DNA of 64,000 nucleotides from the NCBI GenBank assembly GCA_963766605.1, contig CAVYAT010000006.1, forward strand, positions 124,001 to 188,000. The letters are read 5' to 3'. The notes below the pieces were generated by a model. That model saw nothing but the letters and a program-made list of their open reading frames with translations. It was not told where the DNA came from and searched no databases. The position numbers and the translations under genes are program-made. This stretch comes from AC-49 sp963766605. Lineage in GTDB: Bacteria; Actinomycetota; Thermoleophilia; Solirubrobacterales; Solirubrobacteraceae. This document shows, piece after piece, positions 1 through 7,749 of the stretch. How positions within the stretch are numbered: the first letter of the stretch is position 1; each line of letters starts with the position of its first letter.

Positions 1-3000
1 TGCCGTTCACGTCGCCCGGTGGAATGGGCCCAACGTTCGTCGCCAGCCCGCCGGGTGACACGCACCGCGTGTTCGTCGGCACCAAGGACGGCTACATCTA
101 CATCGTCAAGAACGGCGTCACGCTGCCGACGCCCTTCCTCGACATCCACACCCAGGTGTCGACGACGAACGAGGACGGCATGTTCTCGATCGCGTTCGAC
201 CCCGACTACGCCACCAACCGGCGGTTCTACGTCGACTACTCCGACACCGTCGCCAACGCAGCGGCGAACAAGAACGTCGACAACTACCACCTCGACGCGT
301 TCCAGACGTCGGCCACCAACCCGGACGTCGCCGACCCGGCGACGCAGACGCAGATCCTGTTCAACCCGACGAGCGGCTGCCAGGACATGAGCTCCGCCCA
401 CTACGGCGGGCAGCTCGCGTTCGGCCCCGACGGGCACTTGTGGCTGTCGCTGGGCGACGGCGGCGACGGCGGCGGGGACCCGGCGACGCGCGGCCCCACC
501 TGCGACCGCTCGTCGCCGCTGTGGGCGCCCGACCTCACGAGCATCCGCGGCAAGATCCTGCGCATCGACCCGCAGCCGACCGCGGACCCGGACGCCAGCG
601 GCAACCGCTACACGATCCCGTCCGACAACCCGCTCGTCGGCCAGGGCGGCGGCGTGCGGACCGAGGTGTGGGCCGACGGCCTGCGCAACCCGTGGCGCTT
701 CTCGTTCGACTCGGCGACCGGCAACCTGGTCATCGGCGACGTCGGCAACGCGCAGCAGGAGGAGGTCGATGAGGTCCCGTCGACGCTTGCCCCCGGCGCT
801 CACCCGCCGTTCTTCGGCTGGCCCTGCACCGAAGGCGACGCACCGTTCTTCGGCTCCAGCGTCTGCGCCGGCGATCCGGCGCCGGTCGCGCCGAAGTTCG
901 TCTTCGACCACACCGGCCCCGCCGACGATGCTGACTGTACGGCGATCATCGGCGGCGTCGTCCTGCACGACCCATCGCTCGGCGCCGGCTACGACGGCCG
1001 CTACCTGTACGGGTACTTCTGCGGTGGCACCGACGAGAGCATCGCCGGCCATCTGCTGACCACCGACCTCAATTCGCCGATACCGACCCCGCAGGACGAG
1101 GGCGTCAGCGTCGACTTCGGCCTGAGCTCGTTCGGGGTCGACGGCTGCGGCCATCCGTACGCGACCAACGTCGTCAAGGGCGGCCTGTGGCGCATCACCG
1201 GGACGGGGCCCAATTCATGCGCCGGTGACACGACGCCGCCGGACACGACGATCACCAGCGGGCCCAGCGGGCTGACCAACACGACCAGCGCCACGTTCGC
1301 GTTCTCGTCGACCGAGGCCGGCTCGGCATTCACGTGCCAGCTCGACAGCGGCAGCGCACAGGCCTGCACGTCCCCGCTGACCCTCAACGGCCTGAGCCAG
1401 GGCTCCCACACCGTGAAGGTCATCGCCACGGACGCCGCCGGCAACCCGGACCCGACCCCGGCCTCCCGCACATGGACCGTCGACACGACGTCGCCGGACA
1501 CGACGATCACCAGCGGGCCGAGCGCAGCGACCAACACGACCAGCGCCACGTTCGCGTTCTCGTCGACCGAGGCCGGCTCGACGTTCACCTGCCAGCTCGA
1601 CAGCGGCAGCGCACAGGCGTGCACGTCACCCCACAGCTACAACGCCCTCGCCGACGGATCACACACCGTCATCGTGACCGCGACCGACGCCGCCGGCAAC
1701 CCGGACCCGACCCCGGCCTCCCGCACATGGACCGTCGACACGACGTCGCCGGACACGACGATCACCGGCGGGCCCAGCGGGCTGACCGACACGGCCAGTG
1801 CCACGTTCGCGTTCTCGTCGACCGAGGCCGGCTCGACATTCACCTGCCAGCTCGACAGCGCCACGACGCAGGCCTGCACGTCACCCCAGACGTACAACGG
1901 GCTCGGCGACGGCTCGCACACGTTCAAGGTCACGGCGATCAACGCCGCCGGCACCGCCGACCCGACCCCGGCCACGCGCTCGTGGACTGTCGACACCGCC
2001 GCGCCGGACACGACGATCACCAGCGGACCGACCGGGCTGACGAACGTCGGCGCCGCCTCGTTTGCCTTCAGCTCCGCCGACGCCGGCGCCACGTTCACCT
2101 GCAAGCTCGACTCCGGCGCCGAGACTCCCTGCACTTCGCCGGTCTCCTACACCACCCTCGCCGACGGCGGCCACACCGTGACCGTGACCGCCGTCGACGC
2201 CGCCGGCAACAGCGACCCCACGCCGGCCACCCGCGCCTGGAGCGTCGACACGGTCCCGCCGGACACGACGCTCGTCTCCGCCCCATCGGGTCCGGTCGCC
2301 AGCACCGGTGCCGCCGTCTCGTTCATGTCGTCGGAGGCGGGCTCGACGTTCGCGTGCTCCGTCGACGGCGGCGGCACGCAGGCCTGCACGTCGCCGCTGA
2401 CGCTCAGCGGGCTGGCCCAGGGCCCGCACACGGTGTCGGTCGTCGCGATCGACGCCGCGGGCAACCCCGACACCTCGCCGGCGACGGCGACGTGGATCGT
2501 CGACACGATCGCGCCGGACACGACGATCACGGGCGGGCCGCCGGCATCCGACACGAACACAACCGCGACGTTCACGTTCACGTCGTCCGAGTCCCCGGCC
2601 ACCTACCGCTGCGCGCTCGACGGCGCGGCGGCGGCCTGCATCTCGCCGGCGACGTTCACCGGCCTGGGCAACGGCCCGCACTCGTTCACCGTGGCCGCGG
2701 CCGACGCGGCCGGCAACGCCGACAAGACACCCGCGACCAGGTCCTGGACGGTCGCGCTGCCCGCGCCACCGCCGACCACCACAACGACCACGACGACGAC
2801 CGCGCCGCCGCCGACCCAGTCAACCACCACGACGACGACCGCGCCGCCGCCGCCGACCACCACGACGACGCAACCCGTCGCGACACCACAGACGACGCCC
2901 GTCACCCCCAAGTCACCGCCGCGCATCCACGTCTCCCTGCGCGGGATCAAGACGCTTGTCGCCGACCGCCACGGCAAGCTCCATCTCGGGCTCGCCTCCG

Positions 3001-3239
3001 TCGGCCAGAGCGCAACCGGCGTACTGACCCTGCGCTCGGGCGCGCGCACGCTCGCCCCGACGCTGCGCTTCAAGATGACGCGCACCCGAGGCGCCACGCT
3101 CGTGCTAGCGCTGTCGAGCTCGACCCGCGCCTCGCTGAGGCGCCACCGGTGGCTGAATGCGCGCCTGACGCTGACGATGACCGGCGCCGGCAGCCACGCG
3201 ACGACCGCCGTGTCGGTCCGCATTGGCATGACTCGCTGA
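1..3239 (+). CDS. Secreted PQQ-type glucose/sorbosone dehydrogenase-like protein with six Ig-like repeats (5' partial)
   Basis: The reading frame is open to the left edge, so the N-terminus and any signal peptide are missing; the first visible ATG is at 24. Counting from that ATG, residues 1 to about 395 look like a soluble sugar dehydrogenase beta-propeller (GSDH family): FSIAFDPDYATNRRFYVDY, GGDPATRGPTCDRSS and AEGLRNPWRFSFD-type segments are typical (here ADGLRNPWRFSFD). Residues about 402-911 are six 85-residue Ig-like modules, each opening with a D-T-x-x-P-D-T-T motif and carrying two Cys (TCQLDSG ... ACTSP). A Pro/Thr-rich linker (about 912-970) and a basic C-terminal domain follow. Such proteins are normally exported and oxidise sugars or aldoses; activity here is inferred. 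Alternatively the propeller may only bind carbohydrate. Confidence 0.8.
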   Translation, partial: PFTSPGGMGPTFVASPPGDTHRVFVGTKDGYIYIVKNGVTLPTPFLDIHTQVSTTNEDGMFSIAFDPDYATNRRFYVDYSDTVANAAANKNVDNYHLDAFQTSATNPDVADPATQTQILFNPTSGCQDMSSAHYGGQLAFGPDGHLWLSLGDGGDGGGDPATRGPTCDRSSPLWAPDLTSIRGKILRIDPQPTADPDASGNRYTIPSDNPLVGQGGGVRTEVWADGLRNPWRFSFDSATGNLVIGDVGNAQQEEVDEVPSTLAPGAHPPFFGWPCTEGDAPFFGSSVCAGDPAPVAPKFVFDHTGPADDADCTAIIGGVVLHDPSLGAGYDGRYLYGYFCGGTDESIAGHLLTTDLNSPIPTPQDEGVSVDFGLSSFGVDGCGHPYATNVVKGGLWRITGTGPNSCAGDTTPPDTTITSGPSGLTNTTSATFAFSSTEAGSAFTCQLDSGSAQACTSPLTLNGLSQGSHTVKVIATDAAGNPDPTPASRTWTVDTTSPDTTITSGPSAATNTTSATFAFSSTEAGSTFTCQLDSGSAQACTSPHSYNALADGSHTVIVTATDAAGNPDPTPASRTWTVDTTSPDTTITGGPSGLTDTASATFAFSSTEAGSTFTCQLDSATTQACTSPQTYNGLGDGSHTFKVTAINAAGTADPTPATRSWTVDTAAPDTTITSGPTGLTNVGAASFAFSSADAGATFTCKLDSGAETPCTSPVSYTTLADGGHTVTVTAVDAAGNSDPTPATRAWSVDTVPPDTTLVSAPSGPVASTGAAVSFMSSEAGSTFACSVDGGGTQACTSPLTLSGLAQGPHTVSVVAIDAAGNPDTSPATATWIVDTIAPDTTITGGPPASDTNTTATFTFTSSESPATYRCALDGAAAACISPATFTGLGNGPHSFTVAAADAAGNADKTPATRSWTVALPAPPPTTTTTTTTTAPPPTQSTTTTTTAPPPPTTTTTQPVATPQTTPVTPKSPPRIHVSLRGIKTLVADRHGKLHLGLASVGQSATGVLTLRSGARTLAPTLRFKMTRTRGATLVLALSSSTRASLRRHRWLNARLTLTMTGAGSHATTAVSVRIGMTR
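1227..2756 (+). repeat. Six in-frame 255-bp tandem repeats encoding Ig-like modules
   Basis: The string ggacacgacg recurs at 1241, 1496, 1751, 2006, 2261 and 2516, exactly 255 bp apart each time. Each unit encodes 85 residues. Copies 1-3 are almost identical in DNA, whereas copies 4-6 have diverged, which suggests that the first three arose by recent duplication or are being homogenised. Confidence 0.9.
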
Positions 3240-3263
3240 CCGGCCAGCCCGTAGAGTGGGCCG

Positions 3264-3953
3264 ATGGCCCACGACCGCGTGTTTCTCATCACCGGCGCCT
3301 CGTCGGGCATCGGCGCGGCGACCGCCCGGCACGCCGCCGCGGACGGCTACCGGCTCGTCCTGGCCGCCCGCTCGACCGAGGCGCTCGACACGCTGGCGGC
3401 GGAGCTCGGCGGCCCCGAGCGTGCGATCGCCGTGACGTGCGACGTGACCGAGTTCGACCAGCAGCAGGCGCTCGTGGCATCGGCACTCGACCATTTCGGC
3501 GCGGTCGATGTCGCGTTCGCCAACGCCGGGTTCGGGGCGGCGCGCGGCTTCCTGACCGGTGACACCGAACAGTGGAAGGCGATGGTCCTGACCAACGTCT
3601 ACGGCGCCGCACTTACGATCCGCGCGACATTCGAGGCGCTGAAGGCGTCGACCGGCCACCTGTTGCTGACCGGCTCGGTGGCCGGTCGCCGAGCGATCCC
3701 CGGGTCGCTCTACAGCGCCACGAAGTGGGCCGTGACGGCGATGGGCGAGTCGGCGCGCCAGGAGCTCAACGGCACCGGCGTGCGCGTGACGCTGATCGAG
3801 CCCGGGATGGTCGACACGCCGTTCTTCGACAACAAGCCGACCGACGCGCTCATCGACGACGACATCGCCCGCGCCGTGCTCTACGCCGTCTCACAGCCGC
3901 CGCACGTCGACATCAACGAGATCCTGATCCGCCCGACCGCGCAGGACGGCTGA
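3264..3953 (+). CDS. Short-chain dehydrogenase/reductase (SDR)
   Basis: This is a 229-residue classical SDR, an NAD(P)-dependent oxidoreductase. It has the Rossmann motif TGASSGIG near residue 10, an ANAG motif near residue 90, a catalytic Ser in LLTGSVAG and the YSATK active-site pair. The Arg after the first strand (AARS) favours NADP(H), which is an inference. It lies 24 bp after the secreted dehydrogenase gene on the same strand and converges on rpmA. The substrate cannot be told from the sequence. Confidence 0.85.
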   Translation: MAHDRVFLITGASSGIGAATARHAAADGYRLVLAARSTEALDTLAAELGGPERAIAVTCDVTEFDQQQALVASALDHFGAVDVAFANAGFGAARGFLTGDTEQWKAMVLTNVYGAALTIRATFEALKASTGHLLLTGSVAGRRAIPGSLYSATKWAVTAMGESARQELNGTGVRVTLIEPGMVDTPFFDNKPTDALIDDDIARAVLYAVSQPPHVDINEILIRPTAQDG

Positions 3954-3960
3954 GCAGCGC

Positions 3961-3977
3961 CCGCAGCGCAGCTGCGG
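3961..3977. terminator. Hairpin between convergent SDR and rpmA genes
   Basis: CCGCAGC-GCA-GCTGCGG is a perfect 7-bp stem with a 3-nt loop. It lies in the 46-bp gap between two converging genes, a plausible place for a bidirectional terminator. No T-tract follows. Confidence 0.45.
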
Positions 3978-3999
3978 ACGCGGATGCCGCGCGGAAGCG

Positions 4000-4254
4000 C
4001 TACTCGGCAGCGACGATGCTGATCGTGCGCCCCGCCCGGCCCTCGGTGAACTGCACCGTGCCGGCCGAGCGCGCGTAGAGCGTGTGGTCGCGGCCGATGC
4101 CGACGCCCGCACCGGGGCGGAAGACGGTGCCGCGCTGGCGGACGATGATCTCGCCGCCCGTGACCTGCTGGCCGGCGAAGATCTTGACGCCGAGCATCTT
4201 CGGCTTCGAGTCGCGCCCGTTGCGCGACGAGCCCAGTCCCTTCTTGTGAGCCAT
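4000..4254 (-). CDS. rpmA: 50S ribosomal protein L27
   Basis: The 84-residue protein starts MAHKKGLGSSRNGRDS, the conserved L27 N-terminus that reaches the peptidyl-transferase centre, and contains VTGGEIIVRQRGT and PGAGVGIGRDHTLYA. It needs no N-terminal processing of the Firmicutes type. The start overlaps the rplU stop by one base (TAATG), so the two are probably translationally coupled. The gene is the last of the minus-strand block. The GTPase gene obgE, which often follows, is absent here. Confidence 0.98.
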   Translation of the reverse strand: MAHKKGLGSSRNGRDSKPKMLGVKIFAGQQVTGGEIIVRQRGTVFRPGAGVGIGRDHTLYARSAGTVQFTEGRAGRTISIVAAE

Positions 4255-4622
4255 TACTCAGATGCCTCCTCGGTCTTCTCGGCCGCCGGCTTCGCGGCTG
4301 CCGCGCGGGGCTTGGGCCCGGTCGAGATCTCGGTGACCTCGAGCCGGGTCAGCTCCTGGCGGTGGCCGGTGCGGCGCTTGTAGCCGCGCTTGGGCTTGAA
4401 CTTGAACACGCGCAGCTTCGGGCCGCGCTCATGACCGACCACCTTGGCCGAGACCTTCGCCTTGGCCAGGGCGCTCGGATCGATGATCGCGTCGTCGGAG
4501 CGCACGAGCAGGGGCTCGAGCGCCACCGTGGCGCCCTCGTCGGCGGCCAGCCGCTCGACGAGCAGGGTCTGGCCCTTCTCGACGCGGTATTGCTTGCCGC
4601 CGGTTTTGACGATCGCGTACAT
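4254..4622 (-). CDS. rplU: 50S ribosomal protein L21
   Basis: The 122-residue protein starts MYAIVKTGGKQYRVEKGQ and has the L21 signature KRRTGHRQELTRLEVTEI. L21 binds 23S rRNA in the large subunit. The last 25 or so residues are an Ala/Lys/Glu-rich tail beyond the usual family length of about 100 residues. It follows rng by 11 bp and overlaps rpmA by one base, so it is probably co-transcribed with both. Confidence 0.98.
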   Translation of the reverse strand: MYAIVKTGGKQYRVEKGQTLLVERLAADEGATVALEPLLVRSDDAIIDPSALAKAKVSAKVVGHERGPKLRVFKFKPKRGYKRRTGHRQELTRLEVTEISTGPKPRAAAAKPAAEKTEEASE

Positions 4623-4633
4623 GGCTGTTCAGC

Positions 4634-6538
4634 TCAGGATTCGGGAGAGGAAGTGGTCTCGGCGGTGGTAGCCGAACGGCGCCGACCACCCCTGCGGCCT
4701 CGGCGCCGAGTCTTGGATTCTACGCCATCGGCACCCACCGCTGCCTCATCGAGGTCCGCAGGGTCGACCAGCTCCGAGATCGCGGCCGTCCGCCCGGCCT
4801 CGACGATCCGCACGAGGCGCTTGGACCCGATCAGCCGAACCGCCCCCCGCACGGACACGATGTAGCCGTCGATCTTGGCCACCGCGTCGTCGGCTTCGTA
4901 CATGTGCGGCTCGACGATCTCGACCAGCACCTCTTCGCCGGGCTTGAACGGCACGGCGGTCTCTTCGACCTCCTCGCGCGAGCCTTCCAGCACGACGTCG
5001 AAGTGATCGAGCGGCAGCCCCTCGGAGCCCTGGAAGTGAAAGCGCCGCCCGGTGTCGGCCTCGAGCTGGTGCAGCACCCGCGAGCCGTTTCCGGTCAGCT
5101 GCGCCGACACCCGTGGGTTCATCTGGATCAGGAACGCCTCGACCCCGCGCGGCGCGCGCTGGCCGAGCTCGCGCAGGCGGCGCTCGAACTCGATCGAGAT
5201 CGTCTCCTCGGACTTGATGACGCCGTCGCCGTCGCACGTCGGGCACGGGCGCGTGAGGATCTCGCGCACGCCCTCCGTCACGTTCTGGCGCGTCATCTCG
5301 ACCAGGCCGAGCTTGGAGATCTCGGCGGTGAACGTCTTCGTACGATCCTCCCCCAGCGCCGAACGCAGCGTCTTGAGCACGGCGTCGCGGTTGCGGGCCC
5401 TCGCCATGTCGATGAAGTCGATGACGATGATGCCGCCGATGTCACGCAGCCGCAGCTGGCGCACGACCTCCTCGGCGGCTTCGAGGTTCGTCTTCGTGAT
5501 CGTGTCCTCCAGGCGCGCCTGCTTGCCGCGCCCGACGAACGAGCCGGAGTTGACGTCGATGACGGTCAGCGCCTCGGCGTAGTCGATCATCAGGTAGCCG
5601 CCCGACGGCAGGTCGACGCGCTTGGAGATCAGGCCTTCGATCACCGGCTCGACGTCGTAGGCCTCCAGCAACGGCATCGACTCCTGGTAGAGCTCGACGC
5701 GGTCGACGAGCTCCGGCGCGGTGCGCGAGAAGAACGACACGAGCCGCTGGTGCTGGCCCTCGTCGTCGACCACGGCGCGCTCGAAGTCGGCCGAGAAGAT
5801 GTCGCGCACGACACGGACCGACAGGTCGGCCTCCTGGAAGACGAGCGCCGGTGCGGTCGCCTCGGCGACGCGCTTGTCGAGCACCTCGTGGAGCTTGAAC
5901 AGGTACTGCAGCTCGCGTTCGAAGTCGGCGCGCTTGGCCCCGTGGGCCGCGGTGCGGATGATCGCGCCGCCGCCGTGGAGGTCGAGCGCCTTGGCCTCGC
6001 GGCGCAGGCGGTCGCGCTCCTTGTCCTCGAGGCGCTTGGACACGCCGACACCCTCGCCGGTCGGGGTGTAGACCATGTAGCGGCCGGCGATCGTCAGGTC
6101 CATCGACAGGCGCGCCCCCTTGGTCTTGAGCGGGTCCTTGACGACCTGGACGACGACCTCCTGGCCCGGCTTGAGCAGATCGGAGATCTTCTTGCCCGAG
6201 CCCTCGCGGCCGCGGCGCGCAACCTCGACGCCGGGCAGCACGATCTCGTCGACGTGCAGGAAGCCGTTCTTGTCGAGGCCGATGTCGACGAATGCCGCCT
6301 CGAGCCCCGGGAGCACGTTGTCGACGCGTCCCTTGTAGATGTTGCCGACGATCGACCGATTCGACCGCCGCTCGAAGTACAGCTCGGCGACGCGCCACTG
6401 GTCGGTCGAGGACGATTTCTTGGACCGGCCGCGCCCGCGGCCGCGTCCAGCGGACGCCGCGGCGGGGGTGCCGGTCGCTTCCATCAGCGCCACACGAGTC
6501 TCCCCGCGGTCCACGCTGACGAGCACTTGCTTTCTCAC
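4634..6538 (-). CDS. rng: Ribonuclease E/G family protein
   Basis: This 634-residue endoribonuclease acts in rRNA maturation and mRNA decay. An S1-like RNA-binding region (NIYKGRVDNVLPGLEAAFVD) is followed by the catalytic DNase I-like region with its metal-binding Asp motifs (IDVNSGSF and IVIDFIDMA) and the zinc-link CPTC that joins subunits in RNase E/G. The N-terminus carries a short Gly/Arg/Lys-rich insert and the C-terminus a basic tail ending SSPES. The gene follows rodA by 20 bp and precedes rplU, the usual order in this group. It could equally be named rne; the short C-terminal region favours an RNase G-like form. Confidence 0.93.
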   Translation of the reverse strand: MRKQVLVSVDRGETRVALMEATGTPAAASAGRGRGRGRSKKSSSTDQWRVAELYFERRSNRSIVGNIYKGRVDNVLPGLEAAFVDIGLDKNGFLHVDEIVLPGVEVARRGREGSGKKISDLLKPGQEVVVQVVKDPLKTKGARLSMDLTIAGRYMVYTPTGEGVGVSKRLEDKERDRLRREAKALDLHGGGAIIRTAAHGAKRADFERELQYLFKLHEVLDKRVAEATAPALVFQEADLSVRVVRDIFSADFERAVVDDEGQHQRLVSFFSRTAPELVDRVELYQESMPLLEAYDVEPVIEGLISKRVDLPSGGYLMIDYAEALTVIDVNSGSFVGRGKQARLEDTITKTNLEAAEEVVRQLRLRDIGGIIVIDFIDMARARNRDAVLKTLRSALGEDRTKTFTAEISKLGLVEMTRQNVTEGVREILTRPCPTCDGDGVIKSEETISIEFERRLRELGQRAPRGVEAFLIQMNPRVSAQLTGNGSRVLHQLEADTGRRFHFQGSEGLPLDHFDVVLEGSREEVEETAVPFKPGEEVLVEIVEPHMYEADDAVAKIDGYIVSVRGAVRLIGSKRLVRIVEAGRTAAISELVDPADLDEAAVGADGVESKTRRRGRRGGRRRSATTAETTSSPES

Positions 6539-6558
6539 GGTGTAACGAACTCTTTTCT

Positions 6559-7749
6559 CTACAGGGTCAGGACGCGGCCCTGGAGCGCGGCCGCGCGCCT
6601 GCCCTGTGCATAGATGGATTGAAGGAGCCCCACCGCCAGCAGCGTGGTGACCACCGAGGAGCCGCCGTAGCTGATCATCGGCAACGGGATGCCGGTGATC
6701 GGCATGATCCCGAGCGTCATTCCGACGTTGACGAAGATCTCGAACATGAGCATGCCGACGATGCCGCCGGCTATCAGCGCTCCGTAGAGGCTCTTGGACA
6801 TCGTCAGGATGCTCAGACCGCGCCAGATGATCAGCCCGTAGAGCGACAGCACGAGCGCGGCGCCGACGAAGCCCCAGCGCTCGGCAATCGAGGCGAAGGC
6901 GAAGTCGGTTCCGTGCTCGGGCAGATAGCCGAGCTTGGCCTGGGTGGCGAGCGCACCGCGGCCGGTCTTCTCACCGGAGCCGACGGCGATCAATGCCTGG
7001 TGCTGCTGGTAGCCCTGCTGGGCAGGGTTGTCGGAGGGGTGCAGGAACGCCGTCAGGCGGTCCAGCTGGTACTGCTTGACGGGATGGACGCCGACCGCTG
7101 GGGCGACGACGAGGACGAGTGCGATCGCCACCGCGCCGAGCGCGAACAGCGCGGCGAAGTGCTGCCACGCGGTGCCCGCGACGTACAGCACGGCGAACGC
7201 GATGGCGATATAGACGAGGCTCGACCCCAGGTCGGGCTGAGCCATGACGAACACGGCCGGGACGAGCGCGAGCAGCATCACTCGCGCCGTCGTGTCGCGT
7301 TCGGACAGGCGTCGTGAGCGGTCGACGACGAACGCCGCGAGGATCACGATGAGCAGGACCTTGCCCAGCTCAGAAGCCTGGAAGGAGAAGAACGGCAGCG
7401 TGATCGCGCGCTGGGCGCCCTTGGCCTGGCTGCCGAGCCCGAGCACGAGCAGGATCGAGCCCATCATCACCGCGTAGAGCACGTACTTGAGCTCCCGCAG
7501 GCGGGCATAGTCGATCCGGCTGAGCCCCACCGCCAGCAGGCCGCCGACGACGCAGTAGATCGCCTGGCGGGTCACGTAGTAGTTCGGGTTGCCGCGGACG
7601 TCGGTCGACGTCGCCGCGTGCAGCGCGACGATCGAGCAGACCATGATCCCGATCGTGGCGAGCGCCAGGACCCCGTCGAACGGCAGCACGCCGGGGAGCC
7701 GGATCGGCGCCTCGGCGCGGGAGGTCTCCTGGATCGGGGTGGCACTCAC
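6559..7749 (-). CDS. rodA: Rod shape-determining SEDS glycosyltransferase RodA
   Basis: This 396-residue SEDS protein polymerises peptidoglycan glycan chains in the inner membrane together with PBP2. About ten hydrophobic segments are visible, plus the conserved loop QQHQALIAVGSGEKTGRG and the C-terminal GIPLPMISYGGSS motif. I chose the GTG at 7749 because it makes a GTGA overlap with the mrdA stop, matching the mreD-mrdA junction. An upstream in-frame ATG at 7776 would add nine residues. FtsW is the alternative, but the mre-mrd neighbourhood argues for RodA. Confidence 0.93.
   Translation of the reverse strand: MSATPIQETSRAEAPIRLPGVLPFDGVLALATIGIMVCSIVALHAATSTDVRGNPNYYVTRQAIYCVVGGLLAVGLSRIDYARLRELKYVLYAVMMGSILLVLGLGSQAKGAQRAITLPFFSFQASELGKVLLIVILAAFVVDRSRRLSERDTTARVMLLALVPAVFVMAQPDLGSSLVYIAIAFAVLYVAGTAWQHFAALFALGAVAIALVLVVAPAVGVHPVKQYQLDRLTAFLHPSDNPAQQGYQQHQALIAVGSGEKTGRGALATQAKLGYLPEHGTDFAFASIAERWGFVGAALVLSLYGLIIWRGLSILTMSKSLYGALIAGGIVGMLMFEIFVNVGMTLGIMPITGIPLPMISYGGSSVVTTLLAVGLLQSIYAQGRRAAALQGRVLTL

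Noticed and set aside
1227..2756. A CRISPR-like array in the 255-bp repeats
   Set aside because: The units are coding, in frame, 255 bp long and have no short repeat-spacer structure or cas genes.
1334..3562. A 742-codon plus-strand frame across the Ig-like repeats
   Set aside because: It is an alternative frame of the repeat DNA giving His/Arg-rich sequence. It also runs into the SDR gene, whose frame is clearly conserved.
4904..6613. A 569-codon open frame on the strand opposite rng
   Set aside because: It is the antisense shadow of rng in GC-rich DNA. Its product is low-complexity, Leu/Asp/Arg-biased and shows no domain, while rng has all its catalytic motifs.
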